A stretch of 64,000 nucleotides of DNA from Halorussus sp. MSC15.2 (GCF_010747475.1 NZ_VSLZ01000001.1:372001-436000), one strand, 5' to 3'. Counted from the first letter of the stretch, positions 22,050 through 31,213 are shown. Program-made: numbers and translations. Notes: a model not told the origin generated them from the letters alone.

Positions 22050-23549
22050 ATGACGGACCAGCAAGACGGGAACGGACCCGACGTATCGAGACGGAACTAC
22101 CTCAAGGCCGGCGGTCTAACGCTGTCGTCGCTGTCGTTCGCGTCGCTCGGTAGTGCTGCCGAGACGCGGGCGGAGTCGTCGTCGCGGAACGACACTACCG
22201 AGCGACCCGGTCAGTCGCCCGACCGCGTCCTGATAAAGAACGGGACCATCGTTCCCGTGGACCCGGACGTCGGCGTTCGCCGGAACGCCGACCTGTTCGT
22301 CGAGGACGGACAGATACAAACGATAGCCCGACACGTCGAAGCGCCGACCGCCGAGGTCATCGACGCTAGCGATTCCATCGTCCTCCCCGGTTTCGTGAAC
22401 GCACACCTCCACACGTGGGAAGCGGGGGTTCGCGGTATCGCGGGGAACTGGTCGTTCCTCGAGTATCTGGAGAAGATGCTCGGCGAAATTAGTGGCCAGT
22501 ACCGGCCCCGAGACGCCTACCTCGGCAACCTCTTCGGTGCGGTCGAACAGCTAAATGCGGGTGCCACGACGGTTCTGGACTGGTTCCACATAGCGAACTC
22601 TCCGGGCCACACTAACCGAGCGATAGACGGTCTGGAGGACGCCGGTATCCGTGCGGTGTTCACGCACGGGCCGCCTGGTGACAACAGTGCGAAGTGGTGG
22701 GACGACAGTACGGAACCCCACCCGGCCGACGTTCGACGACTGAACCGCGAGCGGTTCCCCGCGAACGACGGACTCCTCACGCTCGCGATGGGTATCCGCG
22801 GTCCGGACTACTCGACCGACGACGTGGTTACCCACGACATCGAACTCGCGCGCGAACTCGGGATTCCCGCGTCGATGCACATCGGTTCTCTCGGTCCCGG
22901 AGGGGTATCGACTCTCGACGAACTCGGACTTCTCGGCGACGACCTCAACTACATCCACGCGAACCGACTCACCGAGGAGGAGTTCGAACTCATCGGTGAC
23001 TCCGGCGGCTCGGTATCGACTACTCCCGAGGTCGAGATGCAGATGGGGATGGGGATGCCGGCACTCCGGAAGACGCTGGACGCGGGGGCGATTCCGTCCG
23101 TCGGCGTAGACATCGTCTCGAACGTCAGCGGCGACATGTTCACTCAGACTCGGATGGCGCTGCAAGTCCAGCGAGCGCTCGACAACCAACCGACCGTCGA
23201 GCGGAACGAGCAGATAGAGACCGTCTCGCTGACCGCGCGACGCGCGCTCGAACTCGCGACCATCGACGGCGCTCGTGCGCTCGGACTAGCCGACGATATC
23301 GGGTCGCTGACGCCGGGCAAGCGCGCGGACATCACGCTCATCGAGACCGACGACATCAGCACGTCACCGGTCCACGACCCCGTCGAAACTGTCGTCTTCC
23401 AAGCGGGTCTCGCGAACGTCGATACGGTGCTCGTCGACGGCACCATCGTCAAGCGGAACGGACTGTTGTACAACGAGACTGCGCGGAAACATCAGGACCG
23501 ACTGGTGCGGTCAGGTCGTCGGATTCTCCGAGAGGCCGACCTGCTGTAA
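22050..23549 (+). CDS. Amidohydrolase family protein, Tat-exported
   Basis: 499 aa. N-terminal Tat signal SRRNYLKAGGLTLSSLSFAS (residues 13-32), unusual because most cytosine-deaminase/chlorohydrolase-type enzymes are cytoplasmic. Metal-binding features of the family: LPGFVNAHLHTWEAG (HxH), a later His in PASMHIGSLGPGG and an Asp in SVGVDIVSNVSGD; TARRALELATIDGARALGLA and LTPGKRADITLIETD are the usual C-terminal blocks. It probably deaminates or dechlorinates a ring or amide substrate in the periplasm-like space, but the substrate is not predictable. An upstream in-frame ATG (22 codons earlier region) would bury the Tat signal, so 22050 is preferred. Confidence 0.88.
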   Translation: MTDQQDGNGPDVSRRNYLKAGGLTLSSLSFASLGSAAETRAESSSRNDTTERPGQSPDRVLIKNGTIVPVDPDVGVRRNADLFVEDGQIQTIARHVEAPTAEVIDASDSIVLPGFVNAHLHTWEAGVRGIAGNWSFLEYLEKMLGEISGQYRPRDAYLGNLFGAVEQLNAGATTVLDWFHIANSPGHTNRAIDGLEDAGIRAVFTHGPPGDNSAKWWDDSTEPHPADVRRLNRERFPANDGLLTLAMGIRGPDYSTDDVVTHDIELARELGIPASMHIGSLGPGGVSTLDELGLLGDDLNYIHANRLTEEEFELIGDSGGSVSTTPEVEMQMGMGMPALRKTLDAGAIPSVGVDIVSNVSGDMFTQTRMALQVQRALDNQPTVERNEQIETVSLTARRALELATIDGARALGLADDIGSLTPGKRADITLIETDDISTSPVHDPVETVVFQAGLANVDTVLVDGTIVKRNGLLYNETARKHQDRLVRSGRRILREADLL

Positions 23550-23611
23550 GTCCTCTAGACGGACGGAGAGGCGAGTAGTTCGTCTGCTCGCAGTGAAGTT
23601 CACTTTAAAAA

Positions 23612-23682
23612 TGCGCCGACCGGGAGTTGAACCCGGGCTATGAGCTTGGGAAGCTCATGTCCTACCACTAGACCACCGGCGC
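23612..23682 (-). tRNA. tRNA-Gly (anticodon CCC)
   Basis: Reading the minus strand gives a full cloverleaf: acceptor GCGCCGG paired with TCGGCGC plus discriminator A, D-arm GTCTAGTGGTAGGAC, anticodon stem TGAGC/GCTCA around loop TTCCCAA (anticodon CCC), and T-arm CCGGGTTCAACTCCCGG. The 3' CCA is not encoded. It decodes GGG glycine codons. Confidence 0.95.
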
Positions 23683-23800
23683 GCTCGTCGTTACCCTCCT
23701 CGCGCGCAGAGGCTCGCAAATCATCCGGATTTGCTCACCACCGGCGCGCACTGCGTTCGCGCCGAGCATCGACGGACGTCGCCCGTCTCACCACCGGCGC
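23673..23800. repeat. Repeated copies of the tRNA-Gly 5' end
   Basis: The last bases of the tRNA gene on the plus strand (ACCACCGGCGCGCTCG) recur in part at 23737-23749 (ACCACCGGCGCGC) and at 23788-23803 (ACCACCGGCGCTCGG), each followed by GC-rich sequence. They look like partial duplications of the tRNA 5' end and its leader, as left by recombination or by an element that used the tRNA as integration site. No integrase is nearby. Confidence 0.45.
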
Positions 23801-23942
23801 TCGGTTGCGTCTCTCGTTTCTCTCGCACGCCACTTCAACGTAGCGTTTCAGCCCAACCCTTCGACGGGCGTAGACTTGCCCATTCGTCCAGAAATCTCTG
23901 CCTTCCGGGAGTATTTAGACACCGCCTCGCTTACACACGCCC

Positions 23943-24740
23943 ATGATAGACCTGCGATTCTCGGAATCGGAACTCGAAGCACGCCGAGAGCACATCGTCG
24001 AGTTCGTCCGCGACACCGCCGCGGACGCGGGCACCGAGCAGGCGGTCCTCGGACTCTCCGGTGGTATCGACAGCACGCTCACGGCCCACCTCGCGGTCGA
24101 AGCCCTCGGCGAGGAGAACCTCCACGGACTGGTCATGCCCGGCGCGGTCAGCGACGAGGAGAACATGAGCGACGCCGAGTGGGTCGCCCAAGAGTTGGGC
24201 ATCCCCTACGACGTATTCGAGATAAATCCCATCGTAGACGTCTTCCTCGACACCTACCCCGAGGCCGAGGGCGACCAACTCGCGGTCGGTAACGCCCGCG
24301 CCCGGACTCGGGCGGTCCTGAACTACCTCGTCGCCAACCACGAGGATGCGCTCGTCCTCGGCACCGGCAACCGGAGCGAGGCGCTGGTCGGCTACTTCAC
24401 GAAGTACGGCGACGGTGCGGTCGATTGCCATCCAATCGGCAACCTCTACAAGCAGCAGGTCCGCCAGTTGGCCGCCCACGTCGGCGTGCCGGACGAACTG
24501 GTCGAGAAGCCGCCGACCGCCGAACTCTGGGCCGACCAGACCGACGAGGAGGAGATGGGAATCGACTACGACAGCCTCGACGCCGTCCTCGCGCTCCACA
24601 TCGACGGTCCGCTGTCGGTCACGGCGACCGCACGCGAGGTCGAGGAACTGACCGAAGAAGCGGTCCGACGCGTCCGCGAGATGTACGAGCGGAGCCAGCA
24701 CAAGCGCCGAGTCCCGCCGTCACCGGAACCGCTGGAGTAG
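23943..24740 (+). CDS. nadE: NAD+ synthetase
   Basis: 265 aa, ammonia-dependent NAD synthetase, last step of NAD synthesis (deamido-NAD to NAD). PP-loop AVLGLSGGIDSTLTAHLA (near 35-52); ARARTRAVLNYLVANHEDALVLGTGNRSE and GYFTKYGDGAVDCHPIGNLY are the conserved catalytic parts; PPTAELWADQTDEEEMGIDY closes the site. No glutaminase domain is present, as usual for this class. It converges on the zinc-finger membrane protein gene, with a 104-bp inverted-repeat element between them. Confidence 0.96.
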   Translation: MIDLRFSESELEARREHIVEFVRDTAADAGTEQAVLGLSGGIDSTLTAHLAVEALGEENLHGLVMPGAVSDEENMSDAEWVAQELGIPYDVFEINPIVDVFLDTYPEAEGDQLAVGNARARTRAVLNYLVANHEDALVLGTGNRSEALVGYFTKYGDGAVDCHPIGNLYKQQVRQLAAHVGVPDELVEKPPTAELWADQTDEEEMGIDYDSLDAVLALHIDGPLSVTATAREVEELTEEAVRRVREMYERSQHKRRVPPSPEPLE

Positions 24741-24744
24741 GGTC

Positions 24745-24848
24745 ATACTGTCGGCTGTACGTACGGATACTCAGCCAGAGTGTCTGTTCCACTGGCTCTA
24801 AACACAGTCTTCTGCAACCCCCGTTCGAAGAATTACAGCCGACAGTAT
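24745..24848. repeat. 104-bp element with perfect 15-bp terminal inverted repeats
   Basis: ATACTGTCGGCTGTA at 24745-24759 is the exact reverse complement of TACAGCCGACAGTAT at 24834-24848. The 74-bp interior is AT-richer than the flanks and has no coding potential. The layout fits a small non-autonomous insertion (MITE) whose right end touches the stop codon of the minus-strand gene. No clear target-site duplication is visible. Because the flanking genes converge, a role as a bidirectional terminator is the alternative. Confidence 0.55.
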
Positions 24849-25471
24849 CAGCTAACGGACGCGTTCGCGACGATTCGCACGTGGTCGCCCTTCTGGAGGA
24901 CGTACTCGGAGGGAGTCACCGGCTCGCCGTTCACCCGCACCTCGACCGTCTCGTTCGGGTCGTCGCCGTACGTCGTCCCGTCGTAGGTGACGGTCTCGTT
25001 GGTAACTTCGATGCCCAGCGTCTGCATCGCGTAGGCGAGCGTCACGTCCTCGGCGTGGACGTGCCACCGTTGTCCGTCGCCGTTCTCGAAGTGGAAGGCG
25101 TCGGCCTGCAACTGGAACCGCTGTCGACTGAAGTCCAGTCGCTCGCCGCCGATGCTGACGTTGATGGTCCCGTGGTAGTGGACCGACCCTATCGCGGACG
25201 GACCGTTCGTTCCCGCCCCGCCCGTCTCCGCTCCGCTCGACCCCGGCGCACCGCCGGAGAAGAACAGCAGATACGCCAGCAGACCGCCGAGTAGTATCAC
25301 ACCGATTCCGGTCCCGTACATCACTGCGTTGGACCCGCCGTCCTCGGCGTCCAACTCCGCGACGCGACGCCGTTCTATCCGACCGAGTTCGTCCCCGTGT
25401 TCGTCCCGAAGGTGTCGCAGGTACGCCGCTTCGTCGTCGAACGACGCTCCGCAGTGTTCACAGTCCTCCAT
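24848..25471 (-). CDS. Membrane protein with N-terminal C2H2 zinc finger and external domain
   Basis: 207 aa. Residues 4-25 (CEHCGASFDDEAAYLRHLRDEH) form a C2H2 zinc finger; a single membrane helix follows (MYGTGIGVILLGGLLAYLLF, about 51-70), then a Gly/Ser linker and an external domain of about 110 residues with many Asp/Glu (GSVHYHGTINVSIGG ... WHVHAEDVTLAYAMQTLGIE). A cytoplasmic zinc finger tethered to the membrane with an external domain could link outside sensing to the nucleoid, but this is speculation. The stop codon TGA coincides with the end of the inverted-repeat element. Confidence 0.75.
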   Translation of the reverse strand: MEDCEHCGASFDDEAAYLRHLRDEHGDELGRIERRRVAELDAEDGGSNAVMYGTGIGVILLGGLLAYLLFFSGGAPGSSGAETGGAGTNGPSAIGSVHYHGTINVSIGGERLDFSRQRFQLQADAFHFENGDGQRWHVHAEDVTLAYAMQTLGIEVTNETVTYDGTTYGDDPNETVEVRVNGEPVTPSEYVLQKGDHVRIVANASVS

Positions 25472-25727
25472 ACGGACACTCCCCCGTCTTCATCGGAATC
25501 GAGTACGCCCCGGAGCCTTTCAGTCTTTGCGCCGACCGCGTCCCGTTCGCGCTCACCGACCGGCGCTCACAGCACGGAGACGAGGACCGAGTCCGAATTG
25601 AACTCAGAATCTGTCGCGAGTCCGAACGCCGTCTCCGAGGGGCGCTGTCGGTCGAACACCCACTTCGGGCAGATTTCCACCGTTCCGTCCGGGGGTTTAT
25701 CAATAGTCGCGCCGTAGCGCAATCTGA

Positions 25728-26845
25728 ATGGGTTCGACCGACCCGCCCGCCGACGGTCCATCGCTGGAGCGTTTGAGTGCCGTGTTCCGGGTGTACGACG
25801 CCCGCCGCGACGGCGACCGGTTAGTGTACTACGGCGAACCGCTAGTCGCCCGCGAGCAACTGCTCGACGCGGTCTGGCCGCTGTTCCGCGAACACGGCTA
25901 CGAGGTAACGTTGACCACCGAGACCGGCGAGTACGTTCTCGTGGCCGAACCGGCCGACAACAGCATCGACGGGATCCGTGGACGAACATCGGCCTGTTCG
26001 TCCTGACCGTCCTCTCGACGCTCTACGCCGGGAGTCGGTGGTACCACATCAGACCCTTCGAGAACCCGGCGAGGATAGTGGAGGCGTGGCCGTTCACCGC
26101 CGCGGTCCTCGGCGTGTTGCTCACGCACGAACTGGGTCACTACGTGATGACCCGGTACCACGGCGTGAACGCCACGCTGCCGTACTTCATCCCGATGCCC
26201 TCGCTCATCGGGACGATGGGAGCGGTCATCCGGATGAAGGGACAGATGCCCGACCGCGAGGCGCTGTTCGACATCGGCGTCGCGGGACCGCTCGCTGGTC
26301 TCGTTGCGACCATCATCGTGACTGCAATCGGAGTTAGTTTACCCGCCGAACCGGTGCCCCTGCAGTACGTCAACAGCGCCAACACCATCGAGGTCCAGTT
26401 CGGCTATCCGCCGCTATTGAAGTTCATCGCGTGGGCGCTGGGCGAGCAACTCACCTACGACGACCCCACGAAGATGGTCAGTCCGGTCGTCATCGGCGGG
26501 TGGGTCGGGATGTTCGTCACGTTCCTGAACCTCATCCCGGTCGGCATGCTCGACGGCGGTCACATCGTCCGGGCGATTCTGGGCGAGGAACAGGAGCGCA
26601 TCGCCGCGCTGGTCCCGGTCGCGCTGTTCGGACTCGCCGCCTACGTCTTCTACGTCGAACACGTGAGCAACGCTTCGGTCCTGTGGGTGTTCTGGGGCCT
26701 GCTGGCGACGTACGTCGCCTACGTCGGCCCGGCCCACCCCATCGACGACGAGGGGTTGGACTCGACGCGGAAGGTCATCGGGGTTCTGACGTTCGTGCTG
26801 GGAATCCTGTGCTTCACACCGGTTCCCATCGAGATAATCACGTGA
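25728..26845 (+). pseudogene. Site-2 protease (M50) gene, interrupted by a one-base frameshift
   Basis: The first 83 codons (to ADNSIDGI) are in one frame and the rest in the next. Overlapping ATC and CCG at 25976 restores DNSIDGIPWTNIGLFVLTVL, so exactly one C seems to be missing in a C run near 25976. The downstream part holds the catalytic HELGHYVMTRYHGVNATLPY, several membrane helices, and the second metal motif in NLIPVGMLDGGHIVRA, making an intramembrane zinc protease of about 372 aa in total when restored. Type different from the PDZ-bearing M50 at 6529. Could be an intact gene with a sequencing error. Confidence 0.8.
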
Positions 26846-26942
26846 CGGCGGTCGCGGTACGACGCCGACGCGGTACGGCGGCGGTCTCCTCCGACGGAGA
26901 CGCCACTTTCGAGACGAACGCGGTATTCAGACGTAGCGTCCT

Positions 26943-27851
26943 CTATCCTCCGCCGTGCGTGTACCCTCTGTCTGGCAACGTCTCGCCGTCCATCTCGACG
27001 CCGGACGCCGTGACTTCGCCGACGACCGAAACCGGGGTCGGTGAGGCTTCTCGAACCACCGGGAGGTCGCGCTCGGGGACGGTAAAGACGAGTTCGAAGT
27101 CCTCGCCGAAGAACACCGAGCGCTCTCGGACCTCCGCCTCGCTCTCGGCCACCTCGCGGACCGCCTCGTCAACTGGGAGCGCGCCCCACCTGACCGAGAA
27201 CCCGCAGTCGCTGGCCTCCGCGAGTTGGTGGAGCGACCGCGCGAGACCGTCGCTGGAATCCATCATCGCGGTGGCGTGTGACGCGATTGTCCGGCCCGCC
27301 TCGACTCTCGGTTCGAACCGGAACAGGTCGTTCGCGCGCTCGACGGCGTCGCGTCCCGCGTCACCGCCTTCGGCCGCGCCGCGCTCGAATAGTTCGAGCG
27401 CCGCGCCCGTCCGCCCGAGGGTCCCCGTGACGCAGACGCGCTCGCCCGGATTCGCGCCCGAGCGCAACACGGGGTCGTCGGTCCGTCCGAGCGCGGTAGT
27501 CGCCGCCGTGAACTCCCGGCTCTCGTCCAAATCGCCGCCGACGTACTCCGCGCCGACCGCCTCGCACACCTCGCTCGCGCCCGCGACGAAGGCCCCGAGG
27601 TCGGCGTCGTCGAACTCGGGCGCGGCGTACACCGCGACCGCGGCGGTTGCCTCGGCCCCCATCGCCGCCACGTCCGACAGCGACGCGCCGACCGACCGCC
27701 ACCCCGCGGTGTATCTGGTCGTCCCCGCGGGGAAGTCGGTCGTCTCGTGGAGCATGTCGGTCGTCAACACCTGTCCGTCCACGACCGCCGCGTCGTCGCC
27801 CGCGTGCGAGAGTCGGTCGGTGAGAAACGACAGTGCGGCCCGCTCGTCCAT
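26943..27851 (-). CDS. thiL: Thiamine-monophosphate kinase
   Basis: 302 aa, AIR-synthase-like ATPase that phosphorylates TMP to thiamine diphosphate. Visible: GDDAAVVDGQVLTTDMLHET (near 18-37), GWRSVGASLSDVAAMGAEAT, AEYVGGDLDESREFTAATTA, VCVTGTLGRTGAALELF and AMMDSSDGLARSLHQLAEAS. Acidic residues of these blocks are the Mg-ATP ligands of the family. The gene converges on the frameshifted M50 gene (97-bp gap). Confidence 0.93.
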   Translation of the reverse strand: MDERAALSFLTDRLSHAGDDAAVVDGQVLTTDMLHETTDFPAGTTRYTAGWRSVGASLSDVAAMGAEATAAVAVYAAPEFDDADLGAFVAGASEVCEAVGAEYVGGDLDESREFTAATTALGRTDDPVLRSGANPGERVCVTGTLGRTGAALELFERGAAEGGDAGRDAVERANDLFRFEPRVEAGRTIASHATAMMDSSDGLARSLHQLAEASDCGFSVRWGALPVDEAVREVAESEAEVRERSVFFGEDFELVFTVPERDLPVVREASPTPVSVVGEVTASGVEMDGETLPDRGYTHGGG

Positions 27852-28087
27852 GGTCGGTGGTTGTCCGTCCGAGGTGAAAGGTCTGCGGTCTTGGACGCGT
27901 GAAACCGTAACTCGGCACGGCGAACGTCGGCGGTTCGACTCGTTCGAGGAGCGGAGGGGTCCTGTCCGGCCGAACTCGCACAGAGCCGAGCGGTCGAATC
28001 CGCGTGATTCGATTCACTCTGGCCTTCTGTATCTCTTAAACTACGTCTCCGGTGGCTTCAAGCCCCGACCGGCCGTCTGTGGACGCG

Positions 28088-29131
28088 ATGGACGTAGACC
28101 TCGGAGACGCGCGTTCGGTACTCGTCGGGTTCGGCGCTGGTGCTGTCGTCTTAGTGGCGCTCTACTCGCTGGTCGGACTGGAGGACGTGGCGTCGGCGCT
28201 CTCACGGGCCGACCCGTGGCTGGTCGCGTCGGTCTGCGTCGTGGCGGTCGGATGGCTGTTCGCGTGGGCCATGGCGCTCCGGACCGTCCTCTCGGTCATC
28301 GCGGTCGAGGTGTCGGTCTGGCGGGCGTTCCTGCTGTTCGCCGGGGCGACGTTCGCGAACAACGTTACCCCGTTCGGGCAGGCGGGCGGCGAACCCTTCA
28401 GCGCATTGCTGGTCTCACGGACGACCGGGACCGAGTACGAGAACGGACTGGCGGCGGTCGCAAGCGTGGATACGCTCAACTTCGTGCCGTCCATCACGTT
28501 CGCGCTCGTCGGCGTGGGCTACTACGGGACCCAGTTCACCGCGGGCGACAGGGTGGAACTCGCCGCGCTGGCGCTCGTCGCGCTGGCGCTCGGGGTCCCG
28601 ATACTCGCGTCCCTCGGGTGGCGGAACCGATACCGCGTCTCCGAGTTCGTCGTTTCGGCCGCGGTCCCGGTGGGACGGACGCTCGGCCGCGTCGTCCCCG
28701 GAGTCGCACCGCCGGACGAGACGGAGATTCGCGGCCAAATCGAGGGTTTCTTCGCCGCGCTGGAGCGCGTCGGGGGCGACCACCACAAGCTGGCGCTCGC
28801 GCTGTCGTTCTCGGCGCTCGGGTGGCTACTGCTGTCGGTGTCGCTGTGGCTCTCGTTGCTCGCGCTCGGTCACGCCGTCCCGTTCGCGGCCGCGCTGTTC
28901 ATCGTCCCGCTCGGGAGCGTCGCGAGTATCACACCGTTGCCCGGCGGTCTCGGCGGCGTGGAATCCGCGCTAATTCTGCTCATCGTCCCCATCACCGGCG
29001 TCGATGCCGGGACCGCCGCGGCCGCCGCGGTCCTCCACCGCGGAGCGACGTACCTGCTACCGGTCTTGCTCGGCGGGAGCGCTACCGCCATGCTGGAGGC
29101 CGACAACGTCCACGAATCCGCGAGCGATTGA
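28088..29131 (+). CDS. YbhN/AglD-type integral membrane protein (flippase-like, UPF0104)
   Basis: 347 aa with about eight membrane helices. Family traits: FAWAMALRTVLSVIAVEVSV, LLFAGATFANNVTPFGQAGG followed by EPFSALLVSR, and the C-terminal PLPGGLGGVESALILLI with HRGATYLLPVLLGG. Related proteins are putative lipid or lipid-linked sugar flippases, or accessory proteins for glycosylation. The ATG at 28088 is used; a GTG 12 codons upstream is also in frame. Divergent from thiL. Confidence 0.85.
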   Translation: MDVDLGDARSVLVGFGAGAVVLVALYSLVGLEDVASALSRADPWLVASVCVVAVGWLFAWAMALRTVLSVIAVEVSVWRAFLLFAGATFANNVTPFGQAGGEPFSALLVSRTTGTEYENGLAAVASVDTLNFVPSITFALVGVGYYGTQFTAGDRVELAALALVALALGVPILASLGWRNRYRVSEFVVSAAVPVGRTLGRVVPGVAPPDETEIRGQIEGFFAALERVGGDHHKLALALSFSALGWLLLSVSLWLSLLALGHAVPFAAALFIVPLGSVASITPLPGGLGGVESALILLIVPITGVDAGTAAAAAVLHRGATYLLPVLLGGSATAMLEADNVHESASD

Positions 29132-29212
29132 CCGTCATCGTGCGGGTTTCTCTCATACTCAACCACGGTCCGTAACGATGCCTTTAAACGCCGCGGAACG
29201 GAATTCGTGGGT

Positions 29213-29668
29213 ATGACGACGCTCTACGACGTTCCCGCGGACGACCTCATCGACGCGGTCGCCGCGAACCTGGAGGACCGAATCGACGAACCCGACTGGG
29301 CCAAGTACACCAAAACCGGCGAGAGCCGCGAACTCCCGCCCGAACAGGAGGACTTCTGGCACCGGCGCGCCGCCAGTCTGCTCCGGAAGGTCGCCACCGA
29401 CGGTCCCGTCGGCGTCGAGCGACTCTCGACCGAGTACGGCGACAAGAAGGACGGCTCGAACCGCTATCAGGTCGCTCCGGAACACCGCACGGACGGAAGC
29501 AAGAAGATAATCCGGACGATGCTCCAGCAACTCGAAGACGAGGGTCTCGTGGACACGGAGGGCAGCGCAGGCCGTATCGTGACCGGTGAGGGCCGCAGTC
29601 TGCTCGACGACGTCGCGGGCGAGGTCATGGAAGACCTCGACCGGCCGGAACTCGAACGCTACGCGTAG
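29213..29668 (+). CDS. rps19e: 30S ribosomal protein S19e
   Basis: 151 aa. S19e, a small-subunit protein shared by archaea and eukaryotes. Start [40 protein letters not shown], then [20 protein letters not shown], then [20 protein letters not shown] are signature parts. The ATG at 29213 is preferred over an in-frame GTG two codons earlier because a TATA-like CCTTTAAACG (29181-29190) lies at leaderless spacing. Confidence 0.96.
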   Translation: MTTLYDVPADDLIDAVAANLEDRIDEPDWAKYTKTGESRELPPEQEDFWHRRAASLLRKVATDGPVGVERLSTEYGDKKDGSNRYQVAPEHRTDGSKKIIRTMLQQLEDEGLVDTEGSAGRIVTGEGRSLLDDVAGEVMEDLDRPELERYA

Positions 29669-29799
29669 ACGAGACCGAGGTACTTTTCGCCGCACCGACC
29701 GTTCGGTCGCTGTTCGGTACTGCGGTAACTGACACTCCTCACCCAGCGTCGCCTCTCCGTAATCATTTTTGGCCGTGGGCGTTAACTACGACACAACAC

Positions 29800-30141
29800 A
29801 TGAGCGAACAGCCCGACGACGAGCGACTCGAAGAACTTCGCAAGCAGAAGATGGAGGAGATGCAGGAACAGGCCGACCAAGGTGAGGCTCAGGAACAGGC
29901 CCAACAGCAGGCCGACGCCCAGAAGCAGGCGATGCTCCGCAAGCACCTCACCGACGGCGCGCGCAAGCGGCTCAACTCCGTCCGGATGAGCAAGCCCGAC
30001 TTCGCCGACCAAGTCGAGCGCCAGATTCTCGCGCTGGCCCAGAGCGGCCGCGTGAACGGTAAAATCGACGAGGACAAGATGAAGGAACTGCTCCGCGAAC
30101 TCAAGCCCGACTCGAAGAGCTTCAACATCCGTCGTCGGTGA
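29800..30141 (+). CDS. PDCD5/TFAR19-family DNA-binding protein
   Basis: 113 aa. A long charged N-terminal helix rich in Gln/Glu (residues 8-50, [20 protein letters not shown]...) precedes the compact three-helix PDCD5 domain ([39 protein letters not shown]) and ends SFNIRRR. Archaeal members are widely conserved next to S19e and bind nucleic acid in vitro; the in vivo role is unclear. It shares the S19e-PDCD5-PP-loop gene order seen in many archaea, and its stop touches the next gene. Confidence 0.93.
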   Translation: MSEQPDDERLEELRKQKMEEMQEQADQGEAQEQAQQQADAQKQAMLRKHLTDGARKRLNSVRMSKPDFADQVERQILALAQSGRVNGKIDEDKMKELLRELKPDSKSFNIRRR

Positions 30142-30143
30142 GG

Positions 30144-30734
30144 ATGGACCTCGGGCTACTCTACAGCGGCGGGAAGGACTCGACGCTCGCCGCCCTCCTG
30201 CTCGACGATTTCTACGACGTGACGCTCGTCACCGCCACGTTCGGCGTCGCGGACGCGTGGGACCACGCCCGCCGAACCGCCGAGGAACTCGGCTTCGAGT
30301 TCGAGACGGTCGAACTGGACGGCGACGTGGCCGGAGAAGCCGTCGAACAGATGGTCGAGGACGGCTACCCGCGTAACGGCATCCAGCAGGTCCACCTCCA
30401 CGCGCTGGAGACGGTCGCCGAGATGGAGTTCCACGCGGTGGCCGACGGGACGCGCCGCGACGACCGAGTGCCGTCCGTCTCGCGCGCGCAGGCCCAGAGC
30501 CTCGAAGACCGCCACGGCGTCGAGTACATCGTCCCGCTGGCGGGGTTCGGGAGGGGCGCGGTCGATGCGCTGGTCGAGGAGACGCTCGACGTGACCGTCG
30601 GTCCCAGCGAGGAGATTCCGAAGGCCGACTACGAGGACGAACTTCGCGCGCTATTGGCCCGGGAACACGGCGACGACGCCGTGGCCGAGGTGTTCCCAGA
30701 CCACACTCAGACGTACGTGAACGGTCTCCTATGA
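30144..30734 (+). CDS. PP-loop ATPase (asparagine synthase/alpha-hydrolase-like)
   Basis: 196 aa. N-terminal PP-loop LGLLYSGGKDSTLAALLL (residues 3-20) shows ATP pyrophosphate binding as in N-type ATP-PPases; QVHLHALETVAE, FHAVADGTRRDDRVPSVSRA and YIVPLAGFGRGAVDALVEET follow. Related families act in tRNA or diphthamide modification, but the exact substrate is not known. The ATG at 30144 lies two bases after the preceding stop; an overlapping GTG at 30138 is the alternative. Likely in one operon with S19e and PDCD5. Confidence 0.85.
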   Translation: MDLGLLYSGGKDSTLAALLLDDFYDVTLVTATFGVADAWDHARRTAEELGFEFETVELDGDVAGEAVEQMVEDGYPRNGIQQVHLHALETVAEMEFHAVADGTRRDDRVPSVSRAQAQSLEDRHGVEYIVPLAGFGRGAVDALVEETLDVTVGPSEEIPKADYEDELRALLAREHGDDAVAEVFPDHTQTYVNGLL

Positions 30735-30840
30735 CCGACGACGACCTGTTGTATCCTATCCAGTAGTTAATTTCAACTTATAGTTTTTCTCTAATATCAG
30801 AAATACATTTATATAATTTCTGCATTGTAGGGGGTGTAGT

Positions 30841-31092
30841 ATGAAAATGGTACGTACTGTCATGCTCGTAGCGGTTCTTCTCGTAGCGACTGTCGGAATC
30901 GGGGCTGGCGCTCCGATTACGGAGTCGGGTACCTCGGACTCGGTCGTGGCTTCGGCCGACGCTGGGACGCAGATGTGCACGCTGTCGGACAGCGGCGACG
31001 TGAGTACCCAGTGCGGTGGTGATAACGACTACGACGACGACGGTGACGGCGACTGCACGATGATTCTCGTCTGCGGCGAACCGCTCGGCTAG
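30841..31092 (+). CDS. Small secreted Cys/Asp-rich peptide
   Basis: 83 aa, unrecognised. A signal peptide is clear (MKMVRTVMLVAVLLVATVGI, then GAGA as likely cleavage region). The mature part has four cysteines (about residues 46, 59, 72 and 78) around an Asp-rich loop DNDYDDDGDGDC that resembles an EF-hand-like calcium loop. Leaderless start at 30841 follows TATTTATATAATT-like sequence (CATTTATATAA, 30807-30817). The promoter region is AT-rich against a GC-rich background, as for many haloarchaeal accessory genes. It could be a small disulfide-bonded peptide (microhalocin-like or surface-signalling); nothing in the neighbourhood (PP-loop, hisS) helps. Confidence 0.65.
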   Translation: MKMVRTVMLVAVLLVATVGIGAGAPITESGTSDSVVASADAGTQMCTLSDSGDVSTQCGGDNDYDDDGDGDCTMILVCGEPLG

Positions 31093-31213
31093 TGCCGAGT
31101 TCCCACCGCTGTTTTTGCTTCGGAACGGGACGCGGGTAGCGTTCTGGTGCCAGTGTCCCGGTCTGCCGACGAGAAGTAAAAGCTTCAAGCGCGCGCTCAC
31201 CCAACGCATTCCC

